Positions 1 through 8,524 of a stretch of DNA of 64,000 bases are shown here, piece by piece. The stretch covers positions 1 through 64,000 of the forward strand of contig NZ_QGGZ01000014.1 in the NCBI RefSeq assembly GCF_003148825.1, read 5' to 3'. The translations under genes were made by a program, and so were the position numbers. The number at the start of each line of letters is the position of its first letter. The first letter of the stretch is position 1. Source of the stretch: Streptomyces sp. CG 926 (GTDB taxonomy: Bacteria; Actinomycetota; Actinomycetes; Streptomycetales; Streptomycetaceae). The notes below the pieces were generated by a model. It made no database searches. It was not told the DNA's origin and saw only the letters and a program-made list of their open reading frames with translations.

Positions 1-94
1 CCCGTGAACGTCTCCACCCACACCGGCTCAGCCCTCAACACCCCACCCATACAGGCAAAATGCCCAAAACTGAGCCTTCTGCAACAACCTTTAG

Positions 95-816
95 GAGTCG
101 ATTCGCGAACAGATCGCGCAACGGTCGGGCGAGGAGACGGCCGCCCTGTGGTGGGAGCAACTCCTGCGGCGCCACCGGGACGCGGTGGCGCCGGGCCGGA
201 GGCCGTCGAGGGACTGCCCGAGGCGCCGGCGGAGATCACCCTGCCGGTCTGTGTCGCCTCCGGCGGCTCGCACGACCAGATGCGCCACACCCTCGGCGTC
301 ACGGGTCTCCACGAACGCTTCGCGGGCCGCATCTTCAGCGCCTCGGAGGTGGCCCGCGGCACGCCCGCCCCCGACCTTTTCCTGCACGCGGCACGGCGGA
401 CGGGCGTCGACCCCGCCGCGTGCGTGGTCGTGGAGGACAGCCGCCCCGACGTCCGGGCCGCCGGCGCCGCCGGGATGCGCGCCTTCGGCTACGCGGGCGG
501 ACCCACCCCGGCGGAACGGCTCGCGGGCCCCGACACCGTCGTCCTCCACCACATGCGCGAACTGCCCGCCCTCCTCACCGAACAGCACCGACCGACGCCG
601 GCCACCACCCCGACCGGCGGACTCCGACCGCCCACCCGGACGGCCGGGGCTCGCCGCCCCGACCGGCGACCACCCCGCCCCCACCCCCACCCGCCCGGGG
701 GCCGGGGCCGGGACGGGGGCGGGGGCGGTTTCGGTGCGGGACCTGGGGGTCAGGGGGTGGGCGGGGTCCAGTCGGCGGGCAGACCGGACCGGGACAGGAC
801 GGTGGCCAGGCTGTAG
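95..816 (+). pseudogene. HAD-superfamily hydrolase remnant, truncated and frameshifted
   Basis: The stretch reads as the cap and C-terminal half of a beta-phosphoglucomutase-type HAD phosphatase. From 95 to about 198 the protein is in one frame (SIREQIAQ..., then AALWWEQLLRRHRDAVAPG). From about 197 it continues in another frame (PEAVEGLPEAPAEITLPVC). One base appears to be missing near 194-200. Motif II (VASGGS), the motif III region (ARGTPAPDLFLHAA) and motif IV (VVVEDSRPDVRAA) are present. The N-terminal DxD nucleophile motif is absent, and a stop at 92-94 precedes the segment. The natural domain ends near 590; the tail to 816 is low-complexity read-through. It is very probably non-functional. 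A sequencing indel could explain the shift but not the missing N-terminus. Confidence 0.72.
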
Positions 817-1265
817 TGGTCCCGGTCGGCGACGATCCGACAGTGGTTCCGGTCCAGGTCGAGCTCGGTGGTCATCGGCACGGCGAAGGGCTTGGGCGCG
901 CCCTTGAGGTGGCCGGAGTAGACGGCCCGGACGGTGATGCGGTCACCGTCGAGGCGGGCGGTGCGGATGGTGACGTGGACGTCGTCGATGAGGGTGTCGG
1001 CACGGGCCTTCCACCCCGCGATCTCCTCACGGCCCCGGAAGGTCATCCCGACGGCCTCGTCGGTGTAGGTACCGTCGGCGGTGAACAGGGCACCCAACGC
1101 CCCGGGTTCGGTGCCGTTTTACGCACGGGCCCAGGCCGCGGCGACGGCCGGGACACGGCGGCCGGTGTCCTGCCCGGCCTGCGCGGCATGCGCGGCGGGG
1201 GCCGTGGCGGCAAGGGCGACGGCGGCGGTCGACACGGTGAGGGTACGCAGCATGCGGGACGTCAT
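750..1265 (-). pseudogene. Secreted SnoaL/NTF2-like protein interrupted by an in-frame stop
   Basis: On the minus strand an ATG at 1265, preceded by AGGAG at good spacing, opens a signal peptide (MTSRMLRTLTVSTAAVALAA...AHAAQAG). The frame then meets TAA at 1119-1121, exactly within AAAWARA*NGTEPGALGALF. After the stop the same frame continues with a SnoaL-like/NTF2-fold body (FTADGTYTDEAVGMTFRGRE ... PADWTPPTP) to 750. No base is gained or lost, so this is a nonsense mutation. The second half could only be made from an internal TTG at 1097, without a signal peptide. The family comprises small alpha+beta barrels with varied roles; the substrate is unknown. Confidence 0.75.
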
Positions 1266-1766
1266 GGGCGATGCTCCTGGGAGTACGAGGGTGGTGTGGC
1301 AGGCCGTCGCTGTCGTGCGGCCGGCCCCGGCACAGACTCCCGTCGGACGGTGTCCACTCTCCAGGCCCCACCGGGCCGGTGACTGTCCAGCACTGCCCAC
1401 CGATGTCCACCGGTGTCCACCGGGGCGTGCCCGACGGCCCACCGGAGGTTCCCGTCTCCCGCGGCGGACGGGAACGTCCCCGCCCCCGACCGGTCCCCGG
1501 TCGTGCGCCCGACCGCAGACCGCCCACGCAACCGCCCCCCTCCCTCCCCCGCCTCCCGCACGTCACACCGCCACCCCGCTCACCGCAACCCCGATCCTCG
1601 CCGCGTCACGGCCCGCCGAACCGGCCCCGAAGCACGCCCACCTCCCGACCCACCGCGGGAAGGCCCCGGACGGGAGCCTCGAACAGCCCGGCCGACCGGA
1701 CGCATCGACACGCCCGGCGCCCACGGGGGCTCCGACCACACCCGCACCACACGGAACACGACCACC

Positions 1767-1807
1767 CCACCCGCCACCCGCCACCCGCCACCCGCCACCC
1801 GCCACCG
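1767..1807. repeat. Heptanucleotide tandem repeat (CCACCCG)x5 plus partial
   Basis: Five perfect CCACCCG copies at 1767-1801 are followed by CCACCG. A G-rich (GGGGCTC-type) array follows at about 1881-1923 on the same strand. Confidence 0.85.
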
Positions 1808-1880
1808 AGCCTCGACCGCGCGGGGCCGGGGCACGGGGGCTGGGGCTGCGGATCTCGGGGCTGGGGCGCAGCGCGGCGGG

Positions 1881-1923
1881 CGGGGCTCGGGACCCGGGGC
1901 TCGGGCTCGGGGCTCGGGGCTCG
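1881..1923. repeat. GGGGCTC-type tandem repeat
   Basis: CGGGGCTCGGG units recur at about 7-bp steps, four to five copies, inside an extremely G-rich strand. This is simple-sequence DNA with G-quadruplex potential and no coding signal. Confidence 0.65.
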
Positions 1924-2148
1924 GCCCGGGGCGGGCGGTACCCGGGCGCCGGGTGGCGCGCACGGCGGGCGGGGCCCGGGGCGGCGCGCACGGCGGGTGG
2001 GGTGCGGGGTTCCGTCGGGTTCGAGACCGTGCGGTTCCACCGACGCACGGACACAACTTCGGGCCCCGTCGGGTGGGGTGGTCGGGCGCGCCGAGAACGG
2101 CGGGAAAGCCCGGTGCCGGACGACACCCGGGCCGCCGAGGATGACCGT

Positions 2149-2895
2149 ATGAAGATCACCTCTCAGGCCCGGTCCTTCGACGAGGCGGCCGCCGACTACG
2201 CGCAGAACCGCCCCTCCTATCCGCCCGCCGTGCTCGACGCGGTCGAGGAACTCGCCGGCCGGCCGCTGAGGGGCGCCCGCGTCGCGGACATCGGGGCCGG
2301 CACCGGACTGGCGACCGCTCTCCTCCACGCCCGAGGTGCGCACGTCCTGGCCGTGGAACCCGGCCCCGCGATGGCTTCCCAGCTCCGCCTCGAGCTGCCC
2401 GGGATCCCCCTCGTCCTCGGGGACGGCAACAGCCTGCCCCTCGCCTCCGCATCCTTCGACGTCCTCACCTACGCCCAGTCCTGGCACTGGACCGACCTGC
2501 GCAGCTCCGTCCCCGAAGCACTACGGGTACTGCGCCCCGGGGGCACGCTCGCCCTGTGGTGGAACGACTCGGACAGCACCCTCCCCTGGATCGCCGAGCA
2601 GGACGCCCGCCTGCGCCGCCTCTTCGCCGGTGACGACGGCGTACCCGACCCGACGGCCCGGTTCCGCGGCCTGCCGCCCGAACTCGACTTCACCACCCGC
2701 CGGATGTCATGGACCCGAAGCGTCCCGCTCGCCACACACCTCGCGAACCTCGCGAGCTACTCCGACTTCCTGATGCTCGGGAAGACCGCCACCGACACGT
2801 TCCTGGACACCGAACGGAACCTGCTGGCCAAGATCTTCCCGGACGGGACGGTCGAGGAACGATACGTCGTCGGCCTGGCCGTCACCCACCGCTGA
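2149..2895 (+). CDS. Class I SAM-dependent methyltransferase
   Basis: 248 aa. The start chosen is ATG 2149, because the frame upstream is low-complexity and the family begins with F-x-x-A-A-x-x-Y. Residues about 5-20 read SQARSFDEAAADYAQNRPSY, typical of the UbiE/BioC-like Methyltransf_11 group. The SAM-binding motif I is VADIGAGTGLATALL at about residue 48, followed by an acidic residue in AVEPG, and LRPGGTLALWW is the post-motif. The acceptor substrate cannot be told from sequence. It stands alone with no obvious operon partner. The SAM-binding assignment is firm; a natural-product or small-molecule substrate is inference. Confidence 0.88.
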   Translation: MKITSQARSFDEAAADYAQNRPSYPPAVLDAVEELAGRPLRGARVADIGAGTGLATALLHARGAHVLAVEPGPAMASQLRLELPGIPLVLGDGNSLPLASASFDVLTYAQSWHWTDLRSSVPEALRVLRPGGTLALWWNDSDSTLPWIAEQDARLRRLFAGDDGVPDPTARFRGLPPELDFTTRRMSWTRSVPLATHLANLASYSDFLMLGKTATDTFLDTERNLLAKIFPDGTVEERYVVGLAVTHR

Positions 2896-3330
2896 CGACA
2901 CCCCACGCACAGGACCCGGCAACCACTCCCCGTCCCCCGACCCGCCCCCGCCCCCGTCGGGTCCGGGTCCGGGTCCGGGTTCGGGTTCGGTTTCCCGGAC
3001 GGACCGGAGGCCCAGGGCACACCGCTCGCCAACCGGGCCGATCGGAGCCGACCCGTCCGAGGACCTCACCCCCGGCACACGGCGGCGGCCGCGTCCGCCC
3101 CCGCAGGCGCGCCCCCGCGGCCCGCCGGGGCGGGACCGCGTCATCTCCCCGGCGGATCCGAAGGCGAACCGGCCGACCACCACGATCCCGACCACCGACC
3201 CGACCACCACCGGGCCCCCTCCCCCGACACCGCCCTGACGCCGGCGAGCAGCCATGGCGGGGGCGTCCCGGACCCGGACGGTCACCTCCACGCCCGATGC
3301 CGGACGCAGGGGTGGAAAGGCGAGGACGAT

Positions 3331-3434
3331 GACCGTTCCCACCGACGACACACCGGCAGGCCAGGTCGACGGGCCGGGGAGGTGGAGACGGTGACCGTTG
3401 CCACCGACGACGTACCGGCAGGCCAGGTCGACGG
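3331..3434. repeat. Tandem duplication, 62-bp period
   Basis: 3331-3373 and 3393-3434 share GACCGTT(C/G)CCACCGACGAC followed by ACCGGCAGGCCAGGTCGACGG with few mismatches, offset by 62 bp. No reading frame spans both copies sensibly. Confidence 0.8.
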
Positions 3435-3451
3435 CCGCGCCGTCGACCTGG
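3423..3451. promoter_or_regulatory. Perfect 13-bp inverted repeat, 3-nt loop
   Basis: Arms CCAGGTCGACGGC (3423-3435) and GCCGTCGACCTGG (3439-3451) flank CGC. There is no T-tract. It may be a factor-independent terminator between the convergent genes or a dyad operator; the sequence does not decide. Confidence 0.5.
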
Positions 3452-3788
3452 GGCGGGCGTCGGCGTCGCAGACCTCGACGGGGCGACGGTCAGTACGGGC
3501 ATGCCCGCATGCCGGCGTGCCGGGGGTGCCAGGCCGGTACTCGGCGACGAGGGCCGTCGCCGCCCCCATCCGTCCACAGGCGTGCTCTCCACGACCACAT
3601 CCCCGGCACCCACCCACAGACCACAGGCCACAGACCGCGGGCCGCGGGCCGCGGACGGCGGACGGCGGACGGCGAGCCGCGGATGCTGACGGCGGGCCGC
3701 GGATGCGGATGCTCGGCCGTCGGTGGTTCGGCGGGTGATCGGTGTGCTCGACCCGTGCGGGTCGGGTGCACCCCGGGCGTGCCGCCTC

Positions 3789-5234
3789 CTACCGTCGGGG
3801 CCGGCGGTCGCGCGGCCCCCGCGCGGTGGTGTCGTCGCCCGCCCGCACCGGCAGCGGCGGGACCCTGCCGGGCCGCACCGGTCGGTGGCGTACGGCCGTG
3901 ACGACCACCGCCGTCGCGAACAGGACCACCCCGCCCAGCCGCAGGATCGCGTCGTAGGTGTCCTGGGGCGGCCGCTGCGGTGGCGCCGCGGAGATCGCCG
4001 CGGCCGTCCCGGCGAGGGCGATCGCGCCCAGCGTGACCAGGAACGTCAGCAGGACACCCGAGGCCTCCCCCGCCCTGGCCGGTGCGACGACCTGCTGGGT
4101 CGCCACACCGGCGAAGGTCCAACCCAGCCCGAGACCCAGACCGCACCACGCGAACACCGGCACGTACAGCCACCAGACCTCCACCAGGGACAGGGCGCAC
4201 ATCCCGGTACCCGCGACGGCACCGGCAAGGGCCATGACCGCGGTCGGCCTCATGTACCGGGCCAGACGCGCCCCGAGCGGGCCGCTGACCGCGACCATCA
4301 GGGCCGGGGCCAGGAAGACCGTGCCCGCCAGGAGCGGCGGGAGTCCGCGGACGTCCTGGAGGTAGAGGGTGGCGAGGAAGACGGTGACGCCGTAACCCAT
4401 GTTCGACAGCGAACCCGTCGCGGTCACCACCACGTAGGGGACGTTCCGGAACAGCCGCAGATCCACCAGCGGATGCCGGGCCAGACGCTCCCGTACCAGG
4501 AAGAGACCACCGGCGATCCCGGCCGACACGGAACACGCGAGGGTGGGCGCGCTCGTCCAACCCCAGGCGTCCCCGCGTTCCACGGCCAGGGTCACCGCGG
4601 CGAGCGCGCACACGATCAGGGCACAGCCCAGGAGGTCGAGTTCACGGGAGGCGGAGGTGTCACGCGAGTCCGGTACGTACACCACAGCGGTGAGCAACGA
4701 GAACACACTCAGCGGGACCATCAACCAGAAGATCCACCGCCAGCCGGGTCCCTCGGTGAAACCGCCCCCGACGAAAGGGCCGAGCGCGGTCCCGATGTTG
4801 GCGACGCCGAAGACCGCGCCGAGGGCCTTGACCCGAATCCCGTCGGGGAAGGTGTTGGTGATCACCGACACCGACACGGGGAACACGAACGCCGCGCCCA
4901 CCCCCTGCACGATCCGGGCCGCCACCAACGGACCGAGCCCGGACGCCAACGCGCAACCCACCGAACCGGCCGCGAACACGGCGATCCCGGCGAGCAGACT
5001 CCCACGTCGACCGAAGACATCCCCCGCCCGGCCACCGACGACGAAGAAACAACCGATCGCGAGCATGTACGCGGACAAGGTCCACTGCGCGGCCGAGACC
5101 GTGACACCGAGTTCCACCGCGATACCGGGAACGGCCAGATTGAGAGCGAAGAAGTCCAACTGGACACAGAAAAGAGCGACGGCCACCGCGACGAACGCCC
5201 CCCTACGCCTGGCCGGCACCGTCCGAGCGGGCAT
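3789..5234 (-). CDS. MFS transporter, DHA2 (EmrB/QacA-like) family
   Basis: 481 aa from ATG 5234, which has GGAAGGAA about 6 nt upstream; the longer open frame upstream is repeat DNA. The N-terminus (FVAVAVALFCVQLDFFALNLAVPG) carries the TM1 and motif D/C-like features of drug:H+ antiporters. Motif A-like GGRAGDVFGRRG follows TM2, and about fourteen hydrophobic segments are visible with a hydrophilic tail (RPVRPGRVPPLPVRAGDD...). It is predicted to be a proton-driven inner-membrane exporter with unknown substrate. No regulator is adjacent. Its 5' side abuts the large inverted repeat array, so its promoter lies in or next to that DNA. Confidence 0.88.
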   Translation of the reverse strand: MPARTVPARRRGAFVAVAVALFCVQLDFFALNLAVPGIAVELGVTVSAAQWTLSAYMLAIGCFFVVGGRAGDVFGRRGSLLAGIAVFAAGSVGCALASGLGPLVAARIVQGVGAAFVFPVSVSVITNTFPDGIRVKALGAVFGVANIGTALGPFVGGGFTEGPGWRWIFWLMVPLSVFSLLTAVVYVPDSRDTSASRELDLLGCALIVCALAAVTLAVERGDAWGWTSAPTLACSVSAGIAGGLFLVRERLARHPLVDLRLFRNVPYVVVTATGSLSNMGYGVTVFLATLYLQDVRGLPPLLAGTVFLAPALMVAVSGPLGARLARYMRPTAVMALAGAVAGTGMCALSLVEVWWLYVPVFAWCGLGLGLGWTFAGVATQQVVAPARAGEASGVLLTFLVTLGAIALAGTAAAISAAPPQRPPQDTYDAILRLGGVVLFATAVVVTAVRHRPVRPGRVPPLPVRAGDDTTARGPRDRRPRR

Positions 5235-5384
5235 GAAGACGTTCCTTCCGACCGACACGACCGGGACACCCCACGGACAGACACACACAACACCACACAC
5301 ATACCCCGACCCCATTGTGGAACCCACCCCCACCGGACGCAGCACAACAACAAGAACGACACCCCCCGACCCCGACCGCCTCGG

Positions 5385-6712
5385 GTCGGGTGTTCCGGCG
5401 TACCAGGGGCCGCATCGACGGTGACGTCGTCCCACGTGTACGCGGGCTTACGTTCGGCCGGTCCCGGGTCGGGTGTTCCCGGGTAGCAAGGGCCTTACCC
5501 GGCCTCGGGTCGGGTGCCGTGCCCGTGTGGATGTCGTTCCACGTGTACGCGGGCTTGCGTTCGGGCGGCCTCGGGTCGGGTGTTCCCGTGTGTCCGGGAT
5601 GGAGCGTGGGAGTGCCGTCCCGCACGCCCGCACGCATACGTATGCATGTTTGCGTGCTTGTGTTCGGTCGCGTCTCCGGTCGGGGGTTCTCCGTTCCCTG
5701 GGGGCTCACGCTCGGCCGGGTGTTCTCGCCTTCCGGGGCCCGCGACCGGGGGTACCTCCGTGCGCACGCGCGCTGACGTTCGGCCGCGTGCGCGCCTGCG
5801 GAGCCGCGCCCCGGTCACGGTCCCGGTCCCGGTCACGGTCACGATCCCGGGAACGCGAGAACCCCCGACCGGGAACCCGGCCGAACGTCCACGCGCGTGC
5901 ACGTGCAGAGCGGGCGGCGCCCCCGTGCTCACAGCCCCGGTACGTGAGAACGCTCGACCGGAGACCCGGCCCGGCACAAGCGCTGCGTGCGTGCGTGCGT
6001 GCGGAACCGCGTGCCCGGTCACGGTCGCGGCCCGGGAACGCGAGAACACCTGACCGGAAACCCGGCCGAACGTCAGCGCGCGTGCGTGCGGGACGGCGCA
6101 CCCGTGCTCACGCCCCCGGTACGCAAGAACACCCGACCGGAAACCCGGCCGAACGTATGCGTTGCGTGCGTGCATGTGTGCGGGGCGGCGTCCCCGGTCA
6201 CGGTCACGGTCACGGGAACACGAGAACCCCCGACCGGGAACCCGGCCGAAGGTAAGCGCGCGTGTACGTGTGGAGAAGGGGCGGCGCTCCGTGCTCACAG
6301 ACCCTGCACGAGAACGCCCGGCCGGAGATCGGCCGAGCGTAAGCGTTGCGTGCCTGCGTAGGCGGTGTTCCCGGTCGTGGTCACGGCCTGGAAAACGCGG
6401 GAACACCCGGCCGAAGGTAAGCGCGCGTGTACGTGTTGAGCGGGGCGGCGCCCCGGGCTCACGGCCCCCGGTACACGAGAACGGCCGGCCGGAAACCCCG
6501 CCGAGCGTATGCGTTGCGTACGTACATGCGTACATGCGTGCGGGGCGGCGTCCCCGGTCACGGTCGCGACCCCAGGAACACGAGAACGCTCGCCCGGGGA
6601 CCCGGCCGAACGTAAACGTGCGCGTGCGCGCGGGGCGGGGTTCCCGGTCGCGGTCACGGCCCGGGGAACGCGGGAACGCCCGGCCGGAGGCCCGGCCGGG
6701 CGTGTGCGTGCG
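5385..6712. repeat. Bipartite array of ~90-bp repeats in opposite orientations
   Basis: A ~32-bp core (form GAGAACNCCCGACCGG, then NAACCCGGCCGAACGT) recurs in plus orientation at about 5857, 5946, 6042, 6125, 6222, 6310, ~6390 (degraded), 6477, 6582 and 6672, a period of 80-105 bp. From about 5385 to 5790 its reverse complement recurs (near 5388, 5450, 5494, 5557, 5659, 5705, 5772), so the two blocks face each other around 5800-5850. In the plus block two spacer types alternate. One carries GCGCGCGTG...GTGCTCAC...CCCGGTAC; the other carries (GTGC)n alternation followed by GGTCACGGTCACGG. The higher-order period is therefore about 180 bp. Open frames through the array are shadows. It is not CRISPR: spacers are themselves repeated and cores diverge. 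Confidence 0.82.
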
Positions 6713-6730
6713 TCTGCTGCTGGTGGTGGC

Positions 6731-7138
6731 TTAGTACCAGTGGTTGGCGGACCAGAAGTTCCAGGCGCCGACGGGGCTGCCGTAGCGGTCGTTCATGTAG
6801 TCCAGGCCCCACTTGATCTGGGTGGCCGGGTTGGTCTTCCAGTCCGCGCCCGCGGAGGCCATCTTCGACGCCGGCAGGGCCTGAGCCAGGCCGTACGCGC
6901 CGGAAGAGGCGTTCGTCGCGGTGTGGTCCCAGCCACTCTCGTGCGAAATGATCTTGTCGAAGGCGGCGAACTGGGCCGGGTCCTTGATCATCTGGTGTGC
7001 GATCGCCTTGGCGCTCGTCGGGGCCGCGGCCTGGGCGGGCACCGTGGCGAGCATGGAACCGGCGACACCCAGGGCGACGACGGTACCCGCGAGGGCCTTC
7101 TTGGAAGCGGCGATGCGGCGGATGACGGTGTTGGACAC
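6731..7138 (-). CDS. Small secreted lytic transglycosylase (SLT domain)
   Basis: 135 aa from GTG 7138, with GGAAGG about 8 nt upstream; the longer ATG at 7201 lacks a site. A basic N-region and hydrophobic core (IAASKKALAGTVVALGVAGSMLATVPAQAAA) form a signal peptide. The rest is a compact transglycosylase fold with the catalytic-type Glu67 in ISHESGWDH, followed by ASSGAYGLAQALP and a C-terminal NFWSANHWY. It should cleave the MurNAc-GlcNAc bond of peptidoglycan outside the cell. It stands alone. A strong potential G-quadruplex lies on its coding strand about 200 nt upstream (7330-7359). Confidence 0.85.
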   Translation of the reverse strand: MSNTVIRRIAASKKALAGTVVALGVAGSMLATVPAQAAAPTSAKAIAHQMIKDPAQFAAFDKIISHESGWDHTATNASSGAYGLAQALPASKMASAGADWKTNPATQIKWGLDYMNDRYGSPVGAWNFWSANHWY

Positions 7139-7329
7139 GGAGAGAACCTTCCACAGGGAACAGGGGCGGTCGCAGACATGTCGAGGACATGCGTGAGCCA
7201 CTCACACGGTGGAGAGGGGTTCGTCGGCGGCGGGTGGAACACCCGTGCCGCCTGGCGACCCGTCCAGTTCTACAGACACCCCCGACACACCGGCAACGAC
7301 CCCTCCTACTAACGACCCTCGCAGCCGGA

Positions 7330-7359
7330 CCCCCACCGACCCACCACCACCCCCACCCC
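7330..7359 (-). promoter_or_regulatory. Potential G-quadruplex upstream of the transglycosylase gene
   Basis: Read on the minus strand, four G-tracts (GGGG, GGGGG, GGG, GGGGG) are separated by loops T, TGGTGGT and TCGGT. This fits the G3+N1-7 rule. It lies about 190-220 nt upstream of GTG 7138. Confidence 0.5.
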
Positions 7360-7904
7360 ATCCACACAGGTCACAACCACCACACCCGGGCCGACACACA
7401 GCGACCGAAACCTACTAGACCCGCTCGTATGTGACGTGCGCCCTATGGGACGACTCACCCCCACACCCCCCGAACCTCACCCACCGTCACCACACACACC
7501 CCCCACACCGACACCCAGCAGCCAGCAGCCAGCAGCCGACGGACGACGGCCGGACACCACCACACCCCCGCCGAACACCACCACACCGAAGAGAACCGAA
7601 GAAGACCGAAGGAAACCAGCAGGCGGAGGAGCCGGAGCACGACCACGACCACGACCGGCGGCGTACCCCGACCAGGGATACCGATCGGGGATACCGGATG
7701 CACCCCCCTTCCTCCCGATCCGCGGCCGTCCCCGCGGAACAACAACCCCACCCCTCCTCCACACCCCGGGCAGACCCATCACCTGCCCGGAAACACGAAC
7801 ACGACAAGACCCGCAATGCCCCCAAGACACACCCCGACGACCCCGCACACGACCCCACCCCACCCCACCAGCAGCAACCCCGGCAGCAGCAGCAGCCCAG
7901 GCAG

Positions 7905-7940
7905 CCGCAGCGGCAGCGGCAGCGGCAGCGGCAGCGGCAG
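7905..7940 (+). repeat. Hexanucleotide repeat (CGGCAG)x5 plus a variant copy
   Basis: One CCGCAG is followed by five perfect CGGCAG units inside a wider CAG-rich patch (7870-7960). Confidence 0.85.
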
Positions 7941-8268
7941 CCCAGGCAAAGGCCCAGGCAGAAACCCCCGCACCGACCCACACCCAGGCAGCCACACCAG
8001 GCCCCGGCAGCAGCCCAGGCAGCGGCGGAGGTGGTGGCGGCCCAGACCGTGGTGGTGGCGGTGGCGTGCGGTGACAGCACCACCACCGGCCCGACCGCCG
8101 TCAAAAGCCCGACCGAGCGTCGCAGCGGGCGGCTTCACGATCCACCAGCGCGGGCACCCGGAGGGCCGGCCCGTCGTCCGCTCCCCCGGCTGCACCAGCA
8201 CGAGACCCGGCAGACAGCAAAAACCAAACCGGGCCACGTGAGCCAACCGAACTGCAGGCGAGGGAACC

Positions 8269-8302
8269 TTGTTCACCCACCGCCTGGTCTAATCTGGGTC
8301 CG
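8269..8302 (+). promoter_or_regulatory. Putative leaderless promoter of the 8303 operon
   Basis: A -10-like TAATCT at 8290-8295 is followed by 7 nt and then ATG 8303, placing the transcription start on or next to the A of the start codon. TTGTTC at 8269-8274 is a possible -35 with a short 15-nt spacer. No Shine-Dalgarno sequence precedes 8303. Confidence 0.55.
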
Positions 8303-8524
8303 ATGATCGAGCACGTGTACCAACTCGGCTCCGCCACAACCCAGATCGGGTCTCCGCCCACCCGCACGACCGCCGCAGTACGGTCCCTCGACACCACCAC
8401 GGACACCCTCAGCGGAGGCCACGCCAAGGACGTACGCGCCGTCCTGGACACCGCGGAACACACCAAGGCCGCACAACCGCTGCCCAGCTACCACCACCAC
8501 GAGGAACGGGAAGAAGACACCTGA
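8303..8524 (+). CDS. Small hypothetical protein, first gene of an FGE-like/kinase operon
   Basis: 73 aa (MIEHVYQLGSATTQIGSP...). I do not recognise a family. The sequence is hydrophilic, without signal peptide or membrane segment, and ends in a His/Glu-rich tail (SYHHHEEREEDT). Reality is supported by three things: a -10-like box giving a leaderless start at its ATG, a stop (TGA 8522-8524) that shares one base with the ATG of the next gene, and a sharp change from the A/C-rich DNA before it. It may be a partner, or conceivably a substrate, of the formylglycine-generating-enzyme-like protein encoded next. That is inference from position only. Confidence 0.6.
   Translation: MIEHVYQLGSATTQIGSPPTRTTAAVRSLDTTTDTLSGGHAKDVRAVLDTAEHTKAAQPLPSYHHHEEREEDT

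Larger units (their letters stand above)
1266..2148. other. Gene-free, GC-extreme stretch with tandem repeats
   Basis: No convincing coding frame is seen; all open frames are proline/arginine/glycine-rich shadows. It holds two short tandem arrays (1767-1807 and 1881-1923) and long G- or C-biased runs. The promoter of the methyltransferase at 2149 must lie at its right end. Confidence 0.6.
2896..3788. other. Gene-free stretch with direct and inverted repeats
   Basis: No coding frame is supported. It contains a GGGTCC/GGGTTC run near 2955-2995, a duplicated segment at 3331-3373 and 3393-3434, a perfect hairpin at 3423-3451, and a short GCGGAC/GGCGGAC iteration near 3640-3700. It lies between convergent genes (the methyltransferase and the MFS pump). 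Confidence 0.6.
7139..8302. other. Strongly A/C-skewed gene-free stretch
   Basis: From about 7320 to 8240 the plus strand is made very largely of C and A (Pro/Thr/His/Gln/Arg codons in every frame), so open frames are low-complexity shadows. It contains a G-quadruplex-capable segment on the minus strand, a CGGCAG repeat, and at its right end the promoter of the 8303 operon. A decayed Ala/Gly/Ser-linker gene is possible but cannot be supported. Confidence 0.55.

Noticed and set aside
5857..6703. CRISPR array
   Set aside because: Repeat cores are divergent, the intervening sequences themselves alternate between two recurring types, and no cas genes are present.
5473..6734. Several long open frames on both strands through the repeat array (up to 346 codons)
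   Set aside because: They arise because the ~90-bp repeats lack stops in several frames; sequences are Arg/Ala/Pro-rich, repeated, and match no protein pattern.
7431..8306. Ala/Gln- or Gly/Ser-repeat proteins over the CAG-rich patch
   Set aside because: All three frames are open because of base bias; there is no start signal, domain or terminator.
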